64,000 nucleotides of DNA from assembly GCF_021155765.1 (NCBI RefSeq), contig NC_060108.1:18749025-18813024 (forward strand), written 5' to 3'. A program made the translations under genes and the position numbers. Positions 47,852 through 59,475 of the stretch are shown here, piece after piece. The stretch is from Diprion similis (Eukaryota; Arthropoda; Insecta; Hymenoptera; Diprionidae). The notes under the pieces were generated by a model, which worked only from the letters and a program-made list of their open reading frames with translations, did not search any database and was not told the origin of the DNA. Positions within the stretch are counted from its first letter, which is position 1, and every line of letters begins with the position of its first letter.

Positions 47852-48843
47852 ATGTCGGACAAAGGTGTCAGATCCAACGTGAGATCACGGATAAAAAATT
47901 TCGTTAGCGAAGCGCCATTTTTCTGCAAAGTAATCGAACTCGTAAGTGGAACACGTACAAGGAATTATTTGTCACTGTACTTATATACATTAAACATTAA
48001 CGTAGAAGAACGAATCGAGGAAATGGAACATACGTATTGAATCAAATAATTATTTAGAAGGTAATTATCCCGCAAATTTTTGCTTTACAGATCCTCTGCG
48101 TCATCGCGGTAGGGTTGATAGTAGATCCATTCAACAATCTCCGAATGAAGCCGGACGTGAACCACGTTGGACTTACTCAGGTTTCGATGTGCGGTTACAT
48201 TTTGATAAACGCAATCATCATTCTGTGCTATCTGCTTGGTGAACGTCAGCCAAAGAGGATGGTGAGCCGACCTTCGTTGTTTTCCCGAGTTACTATTCGT
48301 CAAAGTTTCGCTTCGAATATTAAAGTCCTTGATTTTGTTAAACTGTCAAATCTGGGAAATGATATCACGGGAAATCCTGTACACTTCCGCATTTCGGCGT
48401 CCCTTAAAATTGTAATACGCTAATATCTTTTCCCACAATTTTGAAAGCACATAATCTGAAATCAGATGGTTCAATCAGATTTCAATCAGATATCTGATTG
48501 AATTTACATCAACCCGATATACACATATTAAGACGCAGAAAAATACAATAATTCAACAGCTTTGGTGTCCTTTTCACCATTTGAAATCTTTCAATCGTAA
48601 TGAAATAATATAACTGTATGTTGTCTCGTGTTGTTACAGTCGATTATATTTGCCGTGGTGGGCGCGATTCTCTGCTGCGCTTCCGGCATTGTGCTCATCT
48701 ACGACTGGAGTAAATTGCAGAAAAACATTACAGTCAGATACTGGGAGCAATACTCTAATCAGATGGTCGCCAGCGGGGTCTTCGCGTTACTGGCATCGGT
48801 CGTATTTCTGATCGAGGCTGTCGTAACGAAAAAATACGAGTAA
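47852..48843 (+). CDS. Small four-transmembrane, MARVEL-like protein of unknown function
   Basis: I do not recognise a named gene. Three exons with clean splice sites (47852-47941, 48091-48261, 48640-48843) all join in phase 0 and give 154 residues. The chain has four hydrophobic segments: about residues 24-45 (crossing the first junction: FFCKVIEL then ILCVIAVGLIV), 58-80 (VSMCGYILINAIIILCYLL), 88-111 (SIIFAVVGAILCCASGIVLIY) and 131-150 (MVASGVFALLASVVFLIEAVV). Both ends are short and cytosolic-looking; the tail ends TKKYE. The layout resembles insect MARVEL or septate-junction proteins such as Snakeskin, but I see no diagnostic identity. The gene looks real because all three exons close one frame and each carries membrane segments. 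A poly(A) signal sits about 400 bases downstream. Confidence 0.75.
48481..48502. repeat. Perfect 22-bp palindrome in an intron
   Basis: TTCAATCAGA followed by TATCTGATTGAA makes an uninterrupted self-complementary 22-mer centred on GATATC. It lies in the second intron of the tetraspan gene and is preceded by partial copies of the same CAATCAGAT word. Confidence 0.9.
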
Positions 48844-49239
48844 GGTATGAAAAGCGACTAAAAACGAGCTCGGCGCTCTGCTTCGACTGCGAACCGAAAT
48901 GCGCTCTGTAACGGATTAACCGCGGGATCATTGCGTAACACCTGGAACACGGGAAAACATACGTACCTACTGCACACGTTACATACATGACGAGAAGAAC
49001 GGTTTCCTTTCGTGTTAAAGAGTCTCTATTTACGTATTGCGTAAGGCCCGATTCGGAAAAAATAAGGTCGCAACGTCATACACGCGTACTATATTTCCCA
49101 ACAATAATGATAATTGTGACAAAGGAATGTACGTATAATGTACATTTTACACGTCCTGTATATTCTAACCGCCCAAGTTTACCATTGTATGTACTAATAT
49201 ACGTATAATATGATACTCAGTGTACTCAATTCAATTTTT

Positions 49240-49245
49240 AATAAA
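49240..49245 (+). terminator. Poly(A) signal AATAAA of the tetraspan gene
   Basis: A canonical hexamer lies in TTTTTAATAAACTG, about 400 bases after the stop codon. Confidence 0.5.
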
Positions 49246-49625
49246 CTGACTTCATCGTAAACCCAATCGTATTATACATGCGTATGACGCAGGAAAGAAC
49301 TTAAATACACATAGACGGTGTGTATGCACATATTGTAATATCTACAGTGTAACGTGTACGGGTTATCTGATTGTGAGCTTACAGTGTACCGTTTATACAC
49401 GTCGCAAAGTCCGATATGTGTAATTTAAGTAGTATGAACGTCGCACTAGTCAGACGGCGGAATCTTTGTTCAAAAACAGTAGTCATCGCGGCAAATTTGT
49501 ATATACCTACGTAAAACAATGTGAACGATACTAGATAATGTATACATGAACACGGTTGACGTAAACAATTTTACAACGGTGACAAAAAATTTTGGCTTTG
49601 CATTTTTTGTTTTTGTTTTTCTTTC

Positions 49626-49797
49626 TTAAGGGGGTGCCCTGGTCGATTTCGACGTTGTCATTTATATCTGGAAGATCCAAGTACACGTATCTCAAACGCA
49701 AAGAAGGACATAACAGCCCCATTCTACATGCGATTCTGAGCAAAATCCCTCTTAAAACATTGTTGCGTTAAAAGAGACGACTAGGGCACCCCCTCAA
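49626..49797. mobile_element. Miniature inverted-repeat element with TTAA-like flanks (piggyBac-like)
   Basis: The left end TTAAGGGGGTGCCCTGGTCG and the reverse complement of the right end TTGAGGGGGTGCCCTAGTCG match at 18 of 20 bases. If TTAA and TCAA are the target duplication, one copy mutated, the 16-bp terminal repeats start GGGGGTGCCCT. The 172-bp body is non-coding. Confidence 0.7.
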
Positions 49798-51771
49798 ACC
49801 TATTGCAATTTTTCATTCTTGAGTTATCCCCGCAAGTAAAGTAAATTCATGTTTGACCATATTCAAATCGATCCTACTAAATGAACGTCAACTACGCGCT
49901 GTTTAACCGTTGACATCGCGCTGTGGGACAACCTAATATTAGAACTCCCGACGGCTCAAGTCCTCCTCTAACCTCGCGTTGCTAACAGCCGTTCCTTCGA
50001 AGTGAACCGGTACTTAGTGAAAAATTGTTTTCAAAATTTTTAAAGTTGAAACAGATCGTTGGACCGCTGCAGTTTCCTTCTTTCCTTCTCTCTCGTCTCA
50101 TGTGCAACGAATAAATTTGCACAATCAATACACGCACGCAACTGTGGCAGTTCTTTACTACCTTAAAACGGGCAATTTTGAGGAAGCATATGGCAAGCTT
50201 TCTTTCCTTTTCGTCAAATTATATCAACATTGTACTTATGTTATATCGTTTTTCATCAAGCGAGATGAGGTTTATTTGCAAAATTCGGATTTGAAAGTTG
50301 TGACACGGTTTATAAACTTGAAAGTTTGGATTTTATAAAATTTTCCGATGACTTGTAATAAGAAACATTCTTTGCGCTCCAATATTCACGATCGCTCTCC
50401 TTCTCATTATTTTATATGAAAAAGAGACGTAAAAAAATCGTTATTTTCGAACAAATAATTTTATTTCGCATTGAAATACGAGACGCCCTACACTTTTACA
50501 GTTGCAGTATTTCAACTTACCACAAAGATATCTAGAACACGGATTCCGCTGACGTAATACGTAGGGGTTGGTTGAAAAATTTTCCTAGTTATCGAAAAAC
50601 AGTTCCATGTGGACGATCTTGTATACTTAGGAGTATAGACTATCAATGCTATTATACTACGATACCGATAAGGCAAATGTAATTGTTTAAATTTTATGTA
50701 AACGAACGACAAATCGACCTTAGTAAAACAATAATTATGTTATTACAAATGCGAATTGCAGCTGAAACATTACATAACTGAACAAATAAATGTTCAAATT
50801 TACTTAATACATTACAACAGTTGTGTAGCAAAAAAATTCTTTCAGCCGTTAAATTCACATTCACCAGCCACAGCAATCAACACTGGATACCTGAATATCT
50901 CTCGCGTATTAATTCATTTATTATGTTTATTTCAATTTCCGAACGAGGAAAACCAGTCGAAATGCAACTCAAAGAAGCTGCAAGTTCCAACTCCTGGAGA
51001 AATATTTAATTTTACGAAGCACCTATCAATTCGCACATAGCTCCAATATTCACATAACATTTTACACACTCCGTAGCCGTATATAAAATGATAGTAACAA
51101 TACTCTGTCCAACCGTGAACAACATGAAACGATAAATTTTACAGCACTCTGCGATCGTAAGGAAAAGTAAATTTGAATGGATATCCGTAAACCGGCACGT
51201 GGCGTGACTTCAGGATCGTTGCACAAAATCAGTCACGAGATTATACCGCCGAAGAGTTAGTATGAATGACGTTTATGTACGACGTATACTGTAACACACG
51301 TCGCAAGTACCTGAGTACATTACGCATACAAGTATAATATTACAACTCGCGATAATAATGATGCACTTAAAAAATCATCTCTGCACCGACTTATCGTCGA
51401 CGGTAAGTATTCCTCGTCAACAAGTTGCCTCGCATTTAGCGGAGTATTGAATGGTAACTTTAGGCCGAGAAGGTGGTGGGTATACAGCGGCATAATAATG
51501 ACAATGATAAAACAAGTATATACATATATATGTGTGTGAGTGTGTTTGTTATATATACATATATATATAAAGGTCCAAGTAAAACAAGACGAAGAAAGAG
51601 CTGTTTAAATGTTGTACGCGAAAAAGCGTGAGAAGAATCCCCGGCAGGGCGTCGCGGCGCGTATCGACGCCCGGCGCGGCGTCGACGAGTTGCAACTATC
51701 AGAGCTTCGATTCTGGGACCGTTGCCTCCCACCCGTATCCGGCGCCACTCCTCTCCTTCTCTCATTCTCCA

Positions 51772-51836
51772 CCACACACACACACACACATACATACACA
51801 CACACACTGTCTCTCTCTCTCTATCTATCTCTCTCC
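51772..51836. repeat. CA then CT microsatellite
   Basis: A CA run with two TA interruptions passes directly into a CT run. It makes chance open frames on both strands, none of which is credible as a gene. Confidence 0.9.
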
Positions 51837-54800
51837 CTGGTTCTAAAAGGCGCGGAGGCGTCTCTCCAGACGGACAGGTGCACGTGCCAATTAAACGACT
51901 GCATAGACTGCATTATGCCGCGATGTAAAGTACCATTTTGCCATCTCGCCTGGGTAGAAAAGCATGAGCGACCTTTGGCGATATTGCAGATACATTAGAA
52001 ACGCGACACAACTTGACGTCGATCAATGCCACCACGTGGAGTTTCATTGAACAGGCCACGACCCTCTGTATCATTTGGTGACTCACTGGTATCGACTGGA
52101 GTTAAAAGTTGACTGTAATGCAAGAGATTCGCATGGTACCGGGACGTACACTTGGAATTAGAAAGAAAAATAAAGCAACTAGGAAGAATGAAGAATGCTC
52201 GACAAACGTCAATTTAGAATTCTGCAGCTTGCACAGAGATTTCTGTGTGTACTAGAATTGCCGATTTCACATGAAGCAATAATTCAATCACCAGGAGAGA
52301 AACGATCAACCTGCGAACTGCACCCGGAAGGACTGGTTTAACGATTGATCCGCTGTTGCACTGGGAATTATATTAGAAATATAAGTTTAACGAGGATACT
52401 TTCTCGAATAAATTTTATTCAAAAGTTATTATACTATCTGCGACGCGGATGCTTATAGGGATTGAAAGCCGCAAACATAAATGGGACACAGCATGTATAT
52501 ATGTACATGTATATATATTGTTACAAAGGGTGAAATCACCAGTTTTGCTCTCCTTTCTAATGATCCAGTATCCAGACAAAGTATAAAAGCTTTCATATGA
52601 TATAAAATAAATAAGGTTGCTGCGTCAATCAAAATTATTGTAAAAACATTCCCATTTCAGATTTTAAAACGAAAACACGTATGGCTATTAAAGGCATTTT
52701 CCCCATCTGTTAATTTTTGTCAGTCTTGGTCACTTCTTTGTTGCTCAACGAACCCGATTTATTTCTGTGACACCCAAAAGTGTTACAATACATATGTAGA
52801 AATGCCAACAGGGCTATAGAATATATGGTTTAGAACTCCCTGATCTACCCAGGTGCATGATAATACCAGATTACTGATTTTTTCCCGGTTACTAACTTGC
52901 ACAGTAATGATTTCATTCCGAAGAATAAGCTGAATAAATTGACGACAATACTAGAATAAATTGTACCAGAAGAACAATACAAAATTGGTGTAACGTCTAT
53001 CATTAATTAAATACAAATATTGTATACATGTAACAAATTACAGTTTGATCTTGTCCCGTACTGTCCTTGTGGTATTGCAAAATGTTTTTTTCTGCGTAAA
53101 AAAATTTCGGTACGTTAAACAATTCATTTTTCTCTTCAACCCGTCGCCAAGCTGCGTTAAGGAAAAAAAACTATCGTTCGATTTCGTGTTCAGAACGCAA
53201 AGTTCGCCTGACTGAATGATTACAACGTATCCTAGGTATTTTGTTCGAGGAAGAATGTGACAGACAAGCTGATCAAAACAAGGTCAACTGATAACTCCTC
53301 GGCTGATGCCGAGGGGCAATTCGGCATATCTAGTACCGTAGAATGAGCGTGAATATTCTCGGCGACAAATTACGAGTGAGGTTTCGGTCGAGGAGCGAAC
53401 CGGGAGATAAGACAAGAGAGACTATGTGTATAATATTGTACAGTATATCGCATGAAGGAATATGGAGTAGGGCGGAAGGAAGCCGCGATGTTTGATAGTC
53501 AAATTGCACATCAACTCATCGGTAGTAGGCGCAATACAATCGTATCATAATGAGCGATAGAGCGACAATTGTAGATAGCGCCAATATCCGCTGCTGATAA
53601 CACACAGCCGGCATAAATGTGACTTAAGCGTATGCGTATACTGTACTTGATACGTGCATGAAGCATGGTGGGTGTATGATAGTTGCGTGCGGAGCTAACG
53701 ACTTCAACTATATGTATATAGATTTGTATATTCGAAAACTGTAATCACTGACAATCCTTGATAATAAGATTTACTTTACTTCAGTTTGCGCCTGGTCAAG
53801 TATTGACCGAGAGAGCAGAGCATGCGGAAAAGAGATCGCTGAACATTCCAGGGTGAAGCCCTGCGGTCTAGGTCACGGTTGAAACCGCGAGACACGCAAC
53901 ACGATTGGGCATGATATAATCAGGAAAGGGCGTTTCCGGTGTAAATCAATATCGGCTTTTGAATTCCCAAAATTCTTAGACAATTTTTCATACTGCTACA
54001 TGCTTACTGGTTAAGATTTTCATCACTCCTCTGTAACCCAAGCAAATCATCGAAATAACGAAGATGTAGGAAACATGGATCAATTATTTGTCTTCTTCAC
54101 GTGTTCATTTTTTCGTCAACATTTCTTTGAAAAACCCGAGTTGTGATTTATGAGAAACGATTAGATAGACCGAAATAACTCGAACACGTGCGGTATAATC
54201 CAGTTGTCAGATAAAACTAGCGATATAAACAAAAATCCGAAAAACCCATCATTGCGTAATTGGAACTTCAATTAGTTTATTTACAAAATTTAATTAATAC
54301 GAAAAAAATCCCGACAGCAAATGTCTTTGAAATTCGATCACACTCCCCATGTTATTCAGTTATGTAACTCTGTCTTTTTCTTTTCCTCTTTCTCTCTCGC
54401 TTTCTCAACAACTGTGCATTATTCATTTGTATACATAAATACGTGGTATGACGCAAAAATTATCGACGTGTGAAATTCGTCACAACCGCGAGAGCGTAGA
54501 GATTATTGACGTGGAGATAAAGTATCGGCGAATGAAAAACACGCGAGAAAAACTGAGGCGAAGAGAAAAAAAAAACAGCGCTATGTATCTGCGGTTACAG
54601 CATCTTGGGCAAGCTGCCAAAATAAGCAGCTTCGAACGAACAACCATCTTATCTGCCTATCGTTGGAGATATTCACGCGTCTCTGCTCTGTGTAGAGTAA
54701 ATTTAATTGCGACGTATGTTGCTATAGGAAATCCTATACGGTAACGAGCGCCGAGAGCTCTGAAACATATAATGCACACCTTTCCGGAACGTGACACCGG

Positions 54801-55389
54801 GCGAATTTCTCGTTAAGGAACAAGGCTGGATCGAGGCTAATCCAGATCTGGTTAGATCTGAAATAGGCGTATTAGGTATCCTAGGGTACGCACATGTACA
54901 TACGTGTGATGCATGAGGCCGCGACGTATACACAAAACTGGGCAACTTGAGCCATGAATGGCTAAGCTAGACCTCAGTTTCACTCTTTATATTGGGTATG
55001 TAAATCGTATACACATACCTAATATCTAAAGCGAAGCCTTGCCCTTGTGGAATCGAATCTCAAGTATCGAGTCACAGATGTGAAACAGATATGGAACGGG
55101 GAAGCTAGCACGAAAGTAATCATTCATTTACGAGTAGAATGATACTTATTTGAGAGCTTACTTTTCGGGTCTTATAATATCGCTCTGCGTCTCATAAGTC
55201 TGTCAAAAATAAGTAACTAAAAAAATTTTGCAGAGAAGTATTTTTGACATTTCGACTATACATTTTTGTACACGAAAAACCAGCTAAAAATACAAGTTTC
55301 GGCCATGGTCAAACGGTTTTACTTTAAAAATTTAAGTTGAACGTAGGTACATGAACCCAACTCTGTGAAGTTCGCAATTTCAGAAACAG

Positions 55390-57108
55390 TCAAGGACCGT
55401 ATAATAATAAAACATACCCTTGAGATAGATTTGGCTGTTGAGTTAAAACCTCGCCGAATAGATCTAGCTCAGGAAGCTCCTTTGCTGTTTTTTCACCATT
55501 TATGGGTGGGTTAGGGTGAGGCACTGCATCTTCCGCTTCTCTCTGCAAATACGGGCAAGAAATTTTTAACAAACAAGAACGTAAATAGATGAAACATTGA
55601 ACACTTGATTAGAAGATATTCAAACTTCTGTGGATTTTTATTGTACGTTGATACTACTGCAAATAATTTGGCAACTGTAAGACTGTTTTAAACACTGTAG
55701 AAGCGGAAATTTTCAGGACATCTGCCAAGCACAACAATATTCTTAACCGATAAGTGACGAAAATATTTTTCCAAATGTTTGATACGTGATATATGAATTG
55801 CATTTCAGCCGCCACTATATAATTATATTTAGCCACATTTACGTGTCAGCTGACATTGACACAGATTAGAATGACGCATGTCCAATTGTCTGGTGGGGTC
55901 ATGCATCCAGTTGAATCGTACAAAAAAGCTGAGCATTCCAACCATGTATCTTGGAGATTTATACAGCTTATCTCAATCTTATTGATGTGTAAATCAGCTT
56001 GATTGGTAAGAAAATGGAGCAAAGAATGAATAAGAATTTGCAATAGCTGTATTTCCAAACTAACAAAACTGTTAAAAGTTACCTCGTGCGTCTATTTAAA
56101 ATACAGAGGTCAGTTGACAAGTATCTTTACTTGTAAATCTTTTCTCGCCATGTCACGATTAGTCATCATATTGACAAAGGCTGATGCTTGATGATCAACG
56201 TCTATGCGGATAGTGCTGTTCAAGTCGTTAAGCAGTTGGTAAGGTCGTAAGTTTAATTAGACAACGTTTTATGTGTGCTACAGAAGCACGGTTAGAATAC
56301 TATTTGGCATAAATCGAGAGCAAGTCTTGCAGCAACGTTTAACAATGTTTTATAATGCACATGTTTTCAGAAATTTGGTTATTTACTATTCTATTTACTA
56401 TATTTATTTTGGTTATAAATCAAACCATACCACAATATTTTCCAAATCGTCGATGTTTCTTTGCGTTCCCTTCTGACCTCCAATTGGACTTGGGAATGTG
56501 ACATGCGAATCAAAATCATCTCCACCACTGACGTTAATGGTAGTGTTAGCAGAAACTCCGGAACTTCCCTTATTGCGATTGCCATAAGTATTCTTTGTTC
56601 CTTTTGTCCCTTCGGAAGCAACGATTATGAACAAAAGTGCGCTGAAACAATGGAAACTGGTTGGAAGGGAAAATAAAATGCTGTTTATAAAGAAAAAGTG
56701 TCGAGTTAGTCGTCTTATACGAAACTGTTCGGATCATGAAGCAACGTTAACATTTTACAAGCACAATATCAGCGCTTACGTAGTATTGCTTAATGACATT
56801 TCCTTGTGGAGATAATCTATCTATAAGTATCAGAGAAGTGGTGATAGTGGTCGTTGAAGATTCTAGAACACAGGGAAAAAACCGAAAAACAAGCACGACT
56901 CAAATTTAGCTCAAATTTAAGGTATGCAATTCATTTGTGATGAGAAATAGTCGATTTCTGTAATAGGGTGAATGTTTCATGAAACTGACCTTATAGTTAT
57001 TGAAGAATGTCAACATGGGAATAACGAATATAGGTGTAAATATATTTACCTGGATACGACGGACGTGAGAAGCAGAATAGAATAAATACACGAAAGCGTT
57101 GGCTTCAT
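55390..57108 (-). CDS. Putative small secreted protein, long form
   Basis: I do not recognise a family. Exon 57108-57050 encodes a signal-peptide-like start (MKPTLSCIYSILLLTSVVS) and ends in phase 2. Exon 56215-56131 accepts that phase and reads STIRIDVDHQASAFVN onward. Exon 55542-55390 continues in frame with REAEDAVPHPNPPINGEK and an acidic ELPELDLFGEVL segment, then a stop. Together they give 98 residues without a break. A donor-like GTATGT at 55417 would skip the last residues and lead to a further exon I could not find. The acceptor of the middle exon has a weak pyrimidine tract. The model rests only on phase agreement and composition. Confidence 0.4.
56413..57108 (-). CDS. Putative small secreted protein, short form with alternative last exon
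   Basis: The same first exon (57108-57050) can splice to an exon starting at 56656 or 56641; the two acceptors are in the same frame. It then reads ALLFIIVASEGTKGTKN and a serine/glycine/asparagine-rich stretch with a possible N-glycosylation site (NTTINVS), and ends at a TAA at 56413-56415. A minus-strand AATAAA follows at 56403-56408. Splicing this exon onward into the long-form exon breaks the frame, so it fits best as an alternative terminal exon, or as a separate small gene. No family is recognised. Confidence 0.4.
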
Positions 57109-57840
57109 TTTAAGTCAGTTGTCATGACCCCCAGGTCCGATTTCTTTGTTTTTATTTTAAATTCACTGCTCGCGCACGAGTTTTGAAATCAGAGCCAACG
57201 TATTTACAACCATTTTCGGAAACCTGACGTGTACTAAAAAACTTCCGGTAGTATGGAATTAAATCACCACAAGTCAGTAAATTACATATATTTTAGTCCA
57301 CTTTTCCTTTGTCACCGAAGCACTCGCTTTGCCGTGGGAGACTCGACTCGACCTTACCGTCCCAATTTGAATGAATGTTTTTTATAACGGCTCTGTGACG
57401 ACCGAAATTTATACATTTTTTGAGAATTAATTTTCACCAGATCAAATCAGCTGACGCAATGCGCGCACGCTTGCTGCGTTTTTCAACCAACTTCAGGGAA
57501 GAGCCTGAATCACTGTTGCGCCCATGACTAAAAAGTTACAAGATTGGAAGTCGGCGTGACGTGGAGAACCGGACATATTACGCAGAGATCTCGAAATTTT
57601 TATACAATTAAATAGATTTCAGTCCCCTTTGGTAATATCAAGCCCATTATAAAAATCTTATCGTTTTACATGATGATGAAAGAAAAAAAGTGATGATTCT
57701 GAACTTGTCCAGAAAAAATTGTTGTAAACATCCACGTCACTAGACGGCCATCTTGTCGCGATACACCGTTCGTGGCCACCCGGCACGTCAAATATTTTTC
57801 AAATCAATTTCTGTCAATTTCTGTGAAGTATATTATAGAA
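57109..57840. promoter_or_regulatory. Divergent region, secreted-protein gene / OSTC
   Basis: About 0.7 kb separates two starts pointing apart. The last 90 bases are probably OSTC 5' untranslated sequence, where the frame stays open without an ATG. Nothing else is recognised. Confidence 0.45.
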
Positions 57841-58559
57841 ATGGAGAACATATATCGAGTACCATTCATCGTTCTACAGGTTCCAAATTTAAAAATAAAA
57901 AAACCATCATGGTTTGTGCAACCGAGTTCTATGGTTATGTTCGCACTGATTCTCTTCTCGTACTTCCTCGTCACCGGAGGTTAGTCATACAATTTTTTTC
58001 ACTGAACACATTTTAAATTTATACACTTCACATCAATATTCAATAATTTCTTAATTTTCAATTTCTACGATCTTTCAGGAATTATATACGACGTCATCGT
58101 GGAACCTCCAAGTGTCGGCTCAACAACAGATGAGCATGGGCACTCTCGCCCGGTACAATTTTTTTCTTTTACTCAGTACTACATGGCTTCTATTGAATAT
58201 GAACTTTTTATATATTTCAACAAATTCGAAATTTTCTTTCATTCTGTAGGTTGCATTTATGCCATACCGTGTGAACGGTCAATATATAATGGAGGGGTTA
58301 GCTTCTAGCTTTCTATTCACTCTAGGAGGCTTAGGATTTATTGTATTGGACCAGACGCACAGTCCATCAACCCCGAAGCTCAACAGAATTCTTTTGATCA
58401 GCGTAGGGTTCATATCCATCATCGTTTCATTTTTCACCTGTTGGATATTCATGCGCATGAAGTTACCGTGAGTTTTTCTGAAATCATAGACCAGTTGAAT
58501 TCTACGTTGCAACAATTATTAATAATTTTACTTATTTCAGAGGATACCTTCAGTCGTAA
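57841..58559 (+). CDS. OSTC: Oligosaccharyltransferase complex subunit OSTC (DC2)
   Basis: OSTC is a small ER-membrane subunit of the STT3A form of oligosaccharyltransferase and helps dock that complex to the translocon for co-translational N-glycosylation. Four exons (57841-57979, 58079-58152, 58250-58467, 58541-58559) give 149 residues, exactly the human length. Signature segments are the N-terminal [29 protein letters not shown], the lumenal [20 protein letters not shown] and the C-terminal MRMKLPGYLQS. Membrane helices are at about residues 33-53, 84-104 and 116-137. The last coding exon adds only six residues and the stop. An AATAAA follows at 58651-58656. No defect is seen. Confidence 0.97.
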
Positions 58560-59475
58560 AAAAGAAGATTGCTCTCTGTAACAAAACTGTACACACATTT
58601 TTATACATGCGTTATAAAGCAGTTTTTACTTTAACAAAGAATAAGAGTTAAATAAATAACAAACAGCACTCGTTACACATATTTGTATATTCTCATTTTT
58701 ATTTAAAATATCATATCGATAGATAGAATTGAGTGAAAAATATATGAGACTTGAGACTATATCAAATAAGAAAGGATAATGTAGAATAACGTAAATGACA
58801 GAGTCTTTAAAATTATCTATGCTTAAAATATTACTCTAACTCTCAGATTCGTAAATCTGGGTATTTGGCAACTTGAATAAAAATTTTGTGCACTTGTATA
58901 ATTGTATAAAACTGATCATACTTTTTCAAGATAAATAGTCAATGAATTAATAGTCTATCAATAAAAATTGAGATCTGTGTCAAGATTTGACTAATCCTAA
59001 CTCCAAATACATACATACTCATATGGAACTACATGTATAATTGTAAATGCTTACTGGAGTACAAAATACTAAACTAACATCTGTAACGAAATTGTACTAA
59101 AAACATGACAATAACGAAAAATCTCAATTGACTAATTGGCATCCTTTCGGAGAATTGACGATGCCATTTCTTCTGCAATTGATAAAAATAATGCATATTT
59201 TTCTCTCAGAATTTTCCTGTACACCTTAAGCTGAAATGTTCCGAAGATGCAACGATTTTACCTGTGAGTGCATTAGAGTAAAAAATGCAAGGTCAGGGCT
59301 TAATTAAAAAAGAAAATTTTCCAAGTTGTTAACACCAAATTAGTAAACGAAACGAGGGCGGAGGGCTTAGGCCTTTGAGCGCTGACGAAAAGAGTATCAT
59401 CGATTTTCAGTGCGTTTCTCAGTCTTGTGTTGACTAGTGGGCGTTTGCTTCTCAGGTGTTTGTTGTTTGCATTTA
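58560..59475. other. Convergent 3' untranslated regions of OSTC and CIB2
   Basis: Two genes end facing each other about 0.9 kb apart. An AATAAA of OSTC is at 58651-58656. The remainder is AT-rich and non-coding, with no recognisable element. Confidence 0.55.
58651..58656 (+). terminator. Poly(A) signal AATAAA of OSTC
   Basis: A canonical hexamer lies about 90 bases after the OSTC stop codon, within GTTAAATAAATAAC. Confidence 0.65.

Larger units (their letters stand above)
48844..55389. other. Gene-poor 6.5-kb stretch
   Basis: The first 400 bases are the tetraspan 3' untranslated region. The rest holds a miniature element (49626-49797), TA and CA/CT microsatellites (51516-51571, 51772-51836) and a CpG-rich patch at about 51630-51760. 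I see no exon supported by splice sites and frame. Open frames here, such as one at 54448-54744, have no recognisable content. Distant exons or an RNA gene cannot be excluded. Confidence 0.5.

Noticed and set aside
51460-51807. 115-codon minus-strand frame over the CA/CT tract
   Set aside because: Most of it is translated microsatellite; composition is non-coding.
53285-53325. GC-rich stem CCTCGGC TGAT GCCGAGG resembling a terminator or RNA hairpin
   Set aside because: A lone 7-bp stem in an AT-rich gap with no partner features.
54448-54744. 98-codon plus-strand open frame
   Set aside because: Highly charged start, then chance-like sequence; no homology recognised and no splice partners.
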